Assembly (NCBI GenBank): GCA_023436245.1
Contig: JAEZJZ010000009.1
Coordinates: 1-27,954, forward strand
Direction: 5' to 3'
Length of the DNA: 27,954 bases
Source of the DNA: Bacillota bacterium
Lineage (GTDB): Bacteria; Bacillota; UBA994; UBA5500
The notes below the pieces were generated by a model. That model was not told the origin of the DNA, did no database searches, and saw only the letters and a program-made list of their open reading frames with translations. Position 1 is the first letter of the stretch, and each line of letters opens with the position of its first letter. Positions 1-7,044 of this stretch are shown piece after piece. The position numbers were made by a program, and so were the translations under genes.

Positions 1-2
1 GG

Positions 3-89
3 ACAAAGCAGCAACCTGCCAGCCTTGAGGTAGCCGTATTTCTCCAGGAAAAACATCAGTGAGAGCAATGCCGACTCGTTCTTGACTAT
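3..89 (-). other. coding-like open frame running off the left edge
   Basis: Immediately after the TAG stop of the DUF3298 gene, the same frame stays open for about 29 codons to the window edge. Its codons end mostly in G or C, like the genes around it, and it would encode a hydrophobic stretch containing ALLSLMFFLEKYGYLKAG. No start codon with a good ribosome binding site is visible; TTG near 69 or ATG near 57 are possible. It may be the beginning of the next gene or a C-terminal extension cut off by the stop. A second minus frame is also open here but has AT-rich third positions. Confidence 0.25.
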
Positions 90-680
90 CTACGGCCGAA
101 ATACTGACCCATTCTTCAGCGGTCTCGCAGGTCCCTCTGGCGCCAAAATATCGGCAATGGCTGTGTAGGGGATCCTGAACTCTGGGATGCCAACGTAGCC
201 TGGAGTATACTGATAGGCCTGGAAGTAGATCACCAACTCTTCCCTGGTCATGTAGAAGCCCTCGTTGGGGCTGATCTGCTGAAAGTCGTTGATCAACGGG
301 ATTTCAGTTGCCTCCATCTGCTGCTTGATGATGGCGCTCAGGCGCTGTATGTAGCCGCTGTTCGGCCTGAACAGATCAGCCAGGCGATACGCTCTGCCGG
401 TCTGCAGATTGTAGGTCACCGAAGTGCGCACAGTCAGGCCGTGAGCCGCCCTATCCTGATACGAGTAGACATCATACCAGAGTGAAAACACTCCTTGATC
501 GTTCAGAGTGATGCTCTGCTCCGTCCAGATCCCGACATTAGGTTTGCCGTAGTTCTGCTGACGCAACAGGCGACGGACCCGTGCCACCAGATCACGGTTG
601 ATGCGGTTGGCCACGCGACTGCGGCTGAGACCGTATAGTCTAGGGATTGGGATTGCCCGCACATTGCTGTAGCTTGCCAT
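90..680 (-). CDS. DUF3298 domain protein, RsiV-like C-terminal fold
   Basis: The 196-residue product has no signal peptide or membrane segment. The second half is typical of DUF3298: a TGRAYRLADLF stretch, then a MTREELVIYFQAYQYTPG segment and an IPEFRIPY strand, as found in the extracytoplasmic part of anti-sigma factor RsiV and in many Bacillota stand-alone proteins. The N-terminal half probably matches the companion DUF4163 region. The ATG at 680 is chosen because GGAGAGGAGGGTG lies just upstream; the longer start at 698 would put that site inside the gene. Function is unknown. Without a membrane anchor it is unlikely to be an anti-sigma factor. Confidence 0.8.
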   Translation of the reverse strand: MASYSNVRAIPIPRLYGLSRSRVANRINRDLVARVRRLLRQQNYGKPNVGIWTEQSITLNDQGVFSLWYDVYSYQDRAAHGLTVRTSVTYNLQTGRAYRLADLFRPNSGYIQRLSAIIKQQMEATEIPLINDFQQISPNEGFYMTREELVIYFQAYQYTPGYVGIPEFRIPYTAIADILAPEGPARPLKNGSVFRP

Positions 681-733
681 GTTCACCCTCCTCTCCATTG
701 GTCTAGTGCTCCGTCAACCCAGAACCACCGCGT

Positions 734-805
734 GACGTCAAGTCTCAGCCCAACTGGCCTCGAGGATGACTTGACTTTGCGCTCTATAGTTTGGGACTTG
801 ACGTC
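734..805. repeat. 11-bp inverted repeat GACGTCAAGTC, 50-nt centre
   Basis: GACGTCAAGTC at 734-744 is mirrored exactly by GACTTGACGTC at 795-805, between the DUF3298 start and the cutC end. CCCAA at 749-753 and TTGGG at 791-795 could extend the pairing. GACTTGAC appears again at 768-775, so the centre holds a further half-site. There is no run of T, so a simple terminator is unlikely. It could be an operator for the DUF3298 gene, a transcript-end structure for cutC, or a degenerate repeat. Confidence 0.5.
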
Positions 806-858
806 GTACTAAAGCATGATATTCGAGAGGAAGAGCAATGGTGAATCAACCCAGTTTG

Positions 859-1602
859 TCAGTCGACGGTGGACAGCAGAGTGATCATTCGCCTGACGCG
901 CTGCTCGTCGACGAACGCATAGGAGAACTCGCCAGCCTGCCAGGCCCCCATGGTCACTTGGTTCCGCTGGAAAAGCATCCGACTTGGCAGTTGGCGCCGA
1001 CCGGAGGAATGAAACTCCCTAGCGCCGGTCACAGCGGCCAGTTCCAGGATGTTCTCTTCGTTCACACCCGCGCCAGGCATGATCGCAATGCGGCCGGCGG
1101 CCTGCTGGACAAGCTCCCTGATCAACTCCCGGCCGGCGAAGGCGGTGACCTGTTGCCCGGAGGTGAGCAAGTAGTCCGCTCCCAAAGAGACTACATCCTC
1201 CAGCGCAGCGGTTGGATTGCTCGCCATGTCAAAAGCGCGATGGAAAGTCACCCGCAGAGGGCGGGCCAATGCGATCAGTTCGCGCATGCCGTGGCAGTCG
1301 ACAGTACCATCCGGGCGCAGCATTCCCAGCACTACTCCCTCGACGCCGTGCTGCTTGGCATAGACGATGTCATGGCGCATCACGTCCAGTTCGGCTTCGT
1401 CATAGCAGAAGTCGCCGCCGCGGGGACGAATCAGCACATGCAGGTCGATGCTGATCGCCTGGCGACAGGCGGTCAGCAGACCGCTGCTCGGGGTGGTTCC
1501 TCCCTCCAACAGATTGGCGCAGAGTTCAACCCGCTGTGCGCCCCCCGCAGCGGCCGCGATGGCGGACTGCACCGAGTCACAGCAAATCTCGAGATTGCTC
1601 AT
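859..1602 (-). CDS. cutC: CutC family TIM-barrel protein
   Basis: The 247-residue product matches CutC along its full length (E. coli CutC is 248 residues). Visible signatures are RVELCANLLEGGTTPS at 24-39, VLIRPRGGDFCYDEAE at 56-71, TFHRAFDM near 119 and a late MPGAGV segment. CutC was named for copper homeostasis, but its chemical activity is not established. Its ATG overlaps the stop of the C69 gene (ATGA), and GGAG lies 8 nt upstream, so it is the last gene of the ROK-nagA-C69-cutC run and probably translationally coupled. That setting fits a role in sugar or wall-fragment metabolism better than copper handling; this is inference. Confidence 0.92.
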   Translation of the reverse strand: MSNLEICCDSVQSAIAAAAGGAQRVELCANLLEGGTTPSSGLLTACRQAISIDLHVLIRPRGGDFCYDEAELDVMRHDIVYAKQHGVEGVVLGMLRPDGTVDCHGMRELIALARPLRVTFHRAFDMASNPTAALEDVVSLGADYLLTSGQQVTAFAGRELIRELVQQAAGRIAIMPGAGVNEENILELAAVTGAREFHSSGRRQLPSRMLFQRNQVTMGAWQAGEFSYAFVDEQRVRRMITLLSTVD

Positions 1603-3062
1603 TGCCTTGACTCCAAGCTCTGTAGTAGCTCCTTCGCCTGCTGCCAGGCCTGCAGCGCTCTACCCACCGAATAGTCGCTCAGCCACCGTCTCCCGAGGTC
1701 TGGATTTTGGCTGCGCAACTGCAGCGCCATCTCCTCGATGGTTGGCTGCAGGGCAAAGGCCGTTTGCTCCAACTCCTGCCAACGAGCCCTGACCAGCGGT
1801 GCTGTTCGCCGGTAGTCAGCATCGATCAGCTCACAGAGTCGCTGCCATGTCCAGAAGACGCTTCCCTCGCTCGGCTGATGAATGCCCGCCTCCGGCTGGA
1901 AATGGTGTGCCAGGTCCATCGCCGTCTCGGGGTCTGCGTCGTCGTGGAAGGCAGCCGGAATCGGGCCTGTCGCTGAGTACCAAGGCGTATAGGTGCTGGT
2001 GCAGGGTACCCCGGTGGCGCGCCAGGCGAGGCAGCCCACTTCGCGCGGCAGCCAGCTGCGCAACTGCCAGATCACGCTCTCCTGCGTGGCAATATTGCAG
2101 GCACAACGGGCATAGCTGGTGTCGATGTCGCACTCAGCTTCGTGCGGACTGCCGGAGGCATGTGCTGACTCCAGATCAAACTGAGTAGCCTCCAAATGGC
2201 TGCGCAAAACGGTTGCTACATCTTGGACGCCGTAGAGGTACGCCGGCCGCACCGCGAACGGCAGCAACCCACTGGGCGGGAACGCCGGCTCCACGGCCAG
2301 CACCAGTGCCTGCCCGTGCCACTGGCGCGAACAGACCCCGTATTGCTCTTCCATCGAGCCCTCTGGGGCGGCAGCATAAGCCGTCTGGAAGTTGAAGGGG
2401 CCGTTGTCCGGGTGATACCAACCACGGCTGATGGCATACTCGATCAAGTCGGCTGAAGCAATCACATTTGCCTGATCGCGTAAGTCGGTCACCTCTCCGA
2501 TCACATGCCGGTTGGGAATGACCACAACCATCTCATCCGGAACCCGAACTGCCAGGTACTGTCTTCCCCGCACAAGTGACATCACCCAGGCCTCATTCGG
2601 GTCGGCGACTGTCATCGTCCGGCCAATGCCGGTATAGCCAAAGCGTTTGATCAACTCAGCCGCCAGTTCCACGCCTTCCCGCGCGGTGCGGGCGTGCATG
2701 GCGACAAGCCGCGGCAGCAGGTGCCCCAAGCCGCCTGCAATGATATCTCCTCGCTCGGCCACCCGCTCCAGAGCGTCCTCCTTGGTCGGGCAGCCGTTGC
2801 AGGCAACTGCTACGCCCCACTCATTGAAGCAGTTGTCACTGAACTCGAGCCCGGGAGCTTCCGTCCAGAGAAAAGACCACGTTTCCTGCGGCAGGGGCAG
2901 CAGAGCTCCCCCCTGCAACCGTATGGTCGCCCCTTTGGCGTGCCGCCGACGGGGAATCCGTCGATAGTGAACTAGGTTCGGGCCGCAATTCTGCTCGCTA
3001 TGTCCAAACAACACGGATCCGTCAACGGATGCCTTCCTTCCGACCACCACCGCGAAACACAT
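1599..3062 (-). CDS. C69 family (PepD-like) dipeptidase, Ntn hydrolase
   Basis: The 487-residue protein begins MCFAVVVGRKASVDGSVLFG, the pattern of C69 dipeptidases, where a cysteine becomes the N-terminal nucleophile. Starting at the second of two adjacent ATG codons (3062 rather than 3065) gives Met-Cys directly, so loss of Met would expose the nucleophile without a propeptide; GGGGGAG lies at suitable distance. The family hydrolyses dipeptides, and related penicillin-acylase-fold proteins act on other amides. There is no signal peptide. It lies 12 nt after nagA and overlaps cutC by 4 nt, so it probably hydrolyses peptides from wall turnover or uptake. Substrate specificity cannot be read from sequence. 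Confidence 0.85.
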   Translation of the reverse strand: MCFAVVVGRKASVDGSVLFGHSEQNCGPNLVHYRRIPRRRHAKGATIRLQGGALLPLPQETWSFLWTEAPGLEFSDNCFNEWGVAVACNGCPTKEDALERVAERGDIIAGGLGHLLPRLVAMHARTAREGVELAAELIKRFGYTGIGRTMTVADPNEAWVMSLVRGRQYLAVRVPDEMVVVIPNRHVIGEVTDLRDQANVIASADLIEYAISRGWYHPDNGPFNFQTAYAAAPEGSMEEQYGVCSRQWHGQALVLAVEPAFPPSGLLPFAVRPAYLYGVQDVATVLRSHLEATQFDLESAHASGSPHEAECDIDTSYARCACNIATQESVIWQLRSWLPREVGCLAWRATGVPCTSTYTPWYSATGPIPAAFHDDADPETAMDLAHHFQPEAGIHQPSEGSVFWTWQRLCELIDADYRRTAPLVRARWQELEQTAFALQPTIEEMALQLRSQNPDLGRRWLSDYSVGRALQAWQQAKELLQSLESRQ

Positions 3063-3074
3063 CATTCTCTCCCC

Positions 3075-4220
3075 CTAATCTCTCTGATAGACGATCTCGC
3101 CTCGCACTATTGTCAGGTGCGCGTGCATCTGACAGTCAAAGCAGGCTATGTCAGCATAGTTGCCTGGGACAAGGCTTCCGGTCTGTACCGTCCCGAGCAA
3201 CGCCGCAGGATTGGCGCTCGCCGGCATCAGTGCCAGTGGCCAGCCTAACCCAGTGGCTGCCTGGAAGTTACGCACTGCCTGGTTGAGCGTGAGTACGCTT
3301 CCAGCCAACCTTCCGTCAGGTAGACGGGCTGATCCGCCCTGCACCCAAACCGCCTGACCGCCCAGTTCGTGGATGCCGTCCGCCATTTTGGCGGCCCGCA
3401 TGCAGTCGCTGACTAAAATCATCCGCGCCAGTCCGATGGTGCGCAGGACCAGGCGATAGATGCTGGGGTGGAGATGCAGGTCATCTGCGATCAACTCGCA
3501 GCTGATGCCCTGTTCTAAGATGGCGCCAACCGGGCCGGGTCGCCGGTGATGCAGCGGTGGCATCGCGTTGAACAGGTGCGTTGCGTGTTGCACACCGCGC
3601 GCGATCGCCTGCGCGACTGCCTCGTAATCCGCGTCCGTGTGACCAATGGACGGAATCACCTGCATGGCCAACAGCTCAGTTGCGAAGGAACCCTCGGGGT
3701 CAAGCTCCGGTGCGTAGGTGACCATGCGGATTACGTCTCGATATGCGCTGATCAGTTCCCCATCTGGAGGCATCAGTTGGTCAACTGCCTGGGCCCCCGC
3801 ATACGCAGGGCTGAGAAACGGACCTTCCAAGTGCACGCCTAGGATTCGGGCGCCCGGCAAAACGCTGTTTGTCATCGCTTGACGAGCGATACTTAGCGCC
3901 GACTCTATCTCGGCCAGCGGTCTGGACATGGTGGTCGGCAAGAAGGCAGTGATGCCGCGGGCAGCCAACTCGCTGCTCATCCGCCTCAGGCTCTCCAGTC
4001 TTCCGTCCATCATATCGGCGCCAGCGATGCCATGGATATGGGTGTCGATCAGGCCGGGGCAGACCATCAAGCCGCCCGCATCCAGGAACTGATCGACTTC
4101 TCCCCGGGTCAGTGATTCCTCGGGGCAGATCCTGTCAACTCGATCGCTGAAGACGATGGCGTACCCTGGCAACAGCTGTTGATCATGGACTATCCGGCCA
4201 TTGACTATTGCCTTAAGCAC
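3075..4220 (-). CDS. nagA: N-acetylglucosamine-6-phosphate deacetylase
   Basis: NagA removes acetate from GlcNAc-6-phosphate, giving glucosamine-6-phosphate. All expected elements are in the 381-residue product: HIH metal motif at 61-63, GVHLEGPF with metal-binding Glu132, IGHTDA with His194, HATHLFNAM with His215, PGPVGA, and the catalytic aspartate as Asp272 in LVSDCM (usually a TDA-type motif). The GTG start at 4220 is supported by GGAG 7 nt upstream, inside the last codons of the ROK gene, which it overlaps by 8 nt. The ROK kinase could supply the phosphorylated substrate. No nagB is in the window. Confidence 0.94.
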   Translation of the reverse strand: MLKAIVNGRIVHDQQLLPGYAIVFSDRVDRICPEESLTRGEVDQFLDAGGLMVCPGLIDTHIHGIAGADMMDGRLESLRRMSSELAARGITAFLPTTMSRPLAEIESALSIARQAMTNSVLPGARILGVHLEGPFLSPAYAGAQAVDQLMPPDGELISAYRDVIRMVTYAPELDPEGSFATELLAMQVIPSIGHTDADYEAVAQAIARGVQHATHLFNAMPPLHHRRPGPVGAILEQGISCELIADDLHLHPSIYRLVLRTIGLARMILVSDCMRAAKMADGIHELGGQAVWVQGGSARLPDGRLAGSVLTLNQAVRNFQAATGLGWPLALMPASANPAALLGTVQTGSLVPGNYADIACFDCQMHAHLTIVRGEIVYQRD

Positions 4221-5121
4221 GGTTTCGCTCCACTAAGTCCCATGCCAGCCTGCCCGCCCCGAGGAGACCAGCAAGCGCGCCGGTTTCCGCTAACTGCCAG
4301 CGGACTACAGATCCCGGGCCGGTCAACTGCTGCAGCTGCTTGTCCAGTAGCTCACCCCAGACAGAGTGCGCCGCCGCCAGACCACCACCGAGAATGAAGA
4401 TCTCAGGATCGATGATATTCTGTAAGCTGATCAGATGAGTGGCCAAATCTCGTGCGAACTCCTGGATGATCCGCACCGCCAGCGCTTCGCCATCTGCAGC
4501 GCCTTGGAAGATTTGCTCACAAGTGCAGTCCTGACCAGTCAGAACCTGATAGGCCGATTGAACTGCTCGGCCCGACAGATACTGGTCCACGCAGCCGAAT
4601 TGGCCACAGGGGCATGGCCTGCCGCCAGGATAGAGAATGGAATGTCCAAACTCGCCGCCCTGATGGTTGCTGCCCAGCCAGATTCCCGACTGACGGTGGT
4701 AGATCGCTCCCCCTACTCCAGTACCCAAGGTGAGCATGACAAAGCTCTGTCTGTTCTTACCCGCACCCAGCCATGCCTCGCCCAGCGCGGCCGCGTTGGC
4801 ATCGTTCATCACCACCACGGGCAAGCCGGTCATCTGCTCTAGCTTGTCCTTCACTCTTGTTTGGGTCCATCCGACCAGGTTCGTGGCCATGATCACCACC
4901 CCCTGCTCGGTGTCAATAAACCCAGGAGAGCCCAGGCCGACGGCTAGCACCTCCTGCCCTTGGCTGAGTCGTCTGACCACCGTAGTCAGTTGGGAGATAA
5001 GCGCTGAGCGACCAGCCTGCTCGGTTGGTTCGGTGTGCGATTGCAACACACTCCCGGCTTCGTCCAAGAGTGCCGCACTCAGTTTGGTGCCACCGAGATC
5101 GATGGCAATTATGTTGGGCAT
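4213..5121 (-). CDS. ROK family sugar kinase (GlcNAc kinase or glucokinase type)
   Basis: The 302-residue product begins with the phosphate-binding DLGGTK at 8-13 and has catalytic Asp107 in MNDANAAALGE. TLGTGVGGAI follows at 131-140. GGEFGH supplies zinc ligand His160, and the C-P-C-G-x-x-G-C motif (Cys170, 172, 177) is the ROK zinc site. There is no N-terminal helix-turn-helix, so it is a kinase rather than an NagC/XylR repressor. The ATG at 5121 places the protein start where ROK kinases usually start; a GTG at 5142 would add seven residues. It leads the nagA run and overlaps nagA, so GlcNAc or a related amino sugar is the likely substrate, by inference. Confidence 0.9.
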   Translation of the reverse strand: MPNIIAIDLGGTKLSAALLDEAGSVLQSHTEPTEQAGRSALISQLTTVVRRLSQGQEVLAVGLGSPGFIDTEQGVVIMATNLVGWTQTRVKDKLEQMTGLPVVVMNDANAAALGEAWLGAGKNRQSFVMLTLGTGVGGAIYHRQSGIWLGSNHQGGEFGHSILYPGGRPCPCGQFGCVDQYLSGRAVQSAYQVLTGQDCTCEQIFQGAADGEALAVRIIQEFARDLATHLISLQNIIDPEIFILGGGLAAAHSVWGELLDKQLQQLTGPGSVVRWQLAETGALAGLLGAGRLAWDLVERNRA

Positions 5122-5161
5122 GATTCGACCGTCCTTCCACACTTATGTTTGAGGAAGCAAG

Positions 5162-5196
5162 CACAAGAAACAGAACGCTCTCTTCTGCCAGAGAGC
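5162..5196 (-). terminator. possible weak terminator after the McrBC-like operon
   Basis: GCTCTCT at 5177-5183 pairs with AGAGAGC at 5190-5196 around a 6-nt loop. Read on the minus strand, the stem is followed by a T-rich stretch (GTTCTGTTTCTTGTG). It lies about 85 nt past the nuclease gene stop and before the ROK gene, so it could end the restriction-like operon. The stem is short and the T-run broken. Confidence 0.35.
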
Positions 5197-5280
5197 CTCT
5201 TGCCTGTGAGCGATTCTGTCAGATATTCTTCTCCCCAAACAACATGTTTCCTGCAAACGTGCGGAAAGACGCCATGTCTC

Positions 5281-7044
5281 TCAGGTGCGTGCGAGGCACT
5301 CTCCCAGCCGCTTCGCCAGTAGATCGGTCGACAGGCCTGGGCGCAAGCAGAGAATGCGCATGCGGTGATCGGCCTGATAGATCTCTTGGTCTTCATCCTT
5401 GGCGCCCGGGTGAAGCGCCCAGACTTCCAGCACCACCTGGGAGCGATGCTTGGCCCAGTCTGGCTTGTGCCCGTAAAGATAAGGAGAGCGGATAGCCATG
5501 CCGTAGGAGATCAGCTGGCTCATGGCCTTGGGACGGTCGTATCCGGTCACCAGCGTTTCCTCTCTCCAGAATCCACGCAACGGGCGGTATTTGCAGTCAA
5601 TGATGATGCATCCGACAAACAAGCTCTCCTGGTAGATATCCAGCCGCATATCCGGCCGGTTGTGCACGTCCTGAGTGTATACCGGTCTGCCGGGCAGTTC
5701 GGTGTCGCTGCTCTGGCGCGGGATCTCCTGATCGTATGTGAGACGCAGGGTGGTTCGCTGGCGAGCGAAGGTGAGACTTGTCCCTGCCGGCAAGTCCGGC
5801 ACCAAAGACTCCTCTCGGGAGAAATCTTCGTCATAGAGCCAGCCCGTAAGAGGTTCGAACTGAAGCGAGGTGAGCGCCCGGCAGATCTGAATCACGCACC
5901 AAATCTCGTATAGCCTGTCTGTGCGTTTCCATTGGTAGCGGAAAGACTGGTCGACCGTTGGTTGCCAATCATGTAGCTGCAGTCGCCGGAACAGCTCGTA
6001 TAGTGCGCTGTAGCGGCCATCCCGTTGCAGCGCTTGCGGCAATCCCCCCGTCGGCCGTTTCCTGATCTGACCGTACCAGCGGCTATAGCGCACCAACTGC
6101 AGGCCGAGCAGCATCTTCCGTGCAGTCAGCTCTTGTTCCAAAACGGCCCGGGTCAGCGATTCGCTCTCTCTCAGCAACAGCTTGGTTCCCGTTTGAAAAC
6201 TATACTCCGCCTGTAGCGAGCGCCTGGCTTCCAGCGAAGCGAGCAGGGCTTGCACTGATGCCAGAAAGCGCTCAAGGTGCGACTCTGTCTGACCGATGAT
6301 GTACTTCACCCATCTATTCTCCGGCAGATCATAATCGATCCGCGTGACCAGTGCAGTCTGCCGCCCTGCCTTTCGCTGATAGGGGCGGCTGGCGGTGAGC
6401 TTGCTTGGCTGCCCGGTCGGTAGAGAAACCTGCTGCTTGCGCACGCGCTGGTTCACGTTTGTCTCCAGGTCAGCTAGCGCCGCCATCACCCGCGGAAAGT
6501 AGTGGCGCACCAGCAGGAACCTCTGCAACAGCTGCGGCGATACTGCATCGGTCAATCGTGATCCGAGGCCAAGCTGCCGACTGGTCAGATCTAAGGCCAA
6601 CCCTCGCAGTTCACCTTCTAGCTCATCCCGCATTGCCACCCACTCCGCCATGGTCAGTTCCTTTGGCAGCACTTGCGCCAATGCAAAGTGTTGTCCATTG
6701 GCGATGACCACTTCCAGCCGGTAAAGGCCGGGAATCCAACTATACGTGTCGTGGGAGAACAGGCCGAGCTTCCCGGGAGGCAGATAGGGCCGTCCATCCG
6801 CATCCTCCGCCATCCGCTGCTCGGGCACCGCTTCAAAGCCGTCCATGTAGAGACGGGCAGCCTTGTCCTCGGCAAGGAAGATCAACTTGAGGGGCTGATT
6901 CTCTGTGAGCGCGATCATCGGATGTTCGCGTGTCTGCAGTTCCTCGAGTCTGCAGAACTCGTCCACAGACAGCTGGGTCTGGTAAGCGCCGCTCCCCTGC
7001 TGGAAGATTACGTCAAACGGCAGATCGCTAGACGGTGTAGCCAT
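5281..7044 (-). CDS. McrC-like nuclease: DUF2357 plus PD-(D/E)XK (PDDEXK_7/DUF524) domain
   Basis: The 587-residue protein has an N-terminal beta-rich DUF2357-like region (about 1-330) with a predicted helical part at 170-330, then a restriction-endonuclease-fold domain. Nuclease residues visible are Glu380 in DRLYEIWC, Asp465 in HNRPDMRLDIY, Asp483 and Lys485 in CIIIDCKYR, and Gln510 and Tyr514 in SQLISYG. That is a complete PD-(D/E)XK set, so the enzyme is probably active. This domain pair is the McrC-type partner of McrB-like AAA proteins. The ATG lies within the end of the ATPase gene (17-nt overlap) with only a weak upstream ribosome site, so translation is probably coupled. Target (DNA or RNA, modified or not) is unknown. 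Confidence 0.85.
   Translation of the reverse strand: MATPSSDLPFDVIFQQGSGAYQTQLSVDEFCRLEELQTREHPMIALTENQPLKLIFLAEDKAARLYMDGFEAVPEQRMAEDADGRPYLPPGKLGLFSHDTYSWIPGLYRLEVVIANGQHFALAQVLPKELTMAEWVAMRDELEGELRGLALDLTSRQLGLGSRLTDAVSPQLLQRFLLVRHYFPRVMAALADLETNVNQRVRKQQVSLPTGQPSKLTASRPYQRKAGRQTALVTRIDYDLPENRWVKYIIGQTESHLERFLASVQALLASLEARRSLQAEYSFQTGTKLLLRESESLTRAVLEQELTARKMLLGLQLVRYSRWYGQIRKRPTGGLPQALQRDGRYSALYELFRRLQLHDWQPTVDQSFRYQWKRTDRLYEIWCVIQICRALTSLQFEPLTGWLYDEDFSREESLVPDLPAGTSLTFARQRTTLRLTYDQEIPRQSSDTELPGRPVYTQDVHNRPDMRLDIYQESLFVGCIIIDCKYRPLRGFWREETLVTGYDRPKAMSQLISYGMAIRSPYLYGHKPDWAKHRSQVVLEVWALHPGAKDEDQEIYQADHRMRILCLRPGLSTDLLAKRLGECLART

Noticed and set aside
838..1674. 278-codon plus-strand frame
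   Set aside because: It lies antisense to cutC and its protein matches nothing; cutC is recognisable on the other strand.
3546..3842. plus-strand frame inside nagA
   Set aside because: It is a shadow of nagA, whose motifs are complete in the opposite frame.
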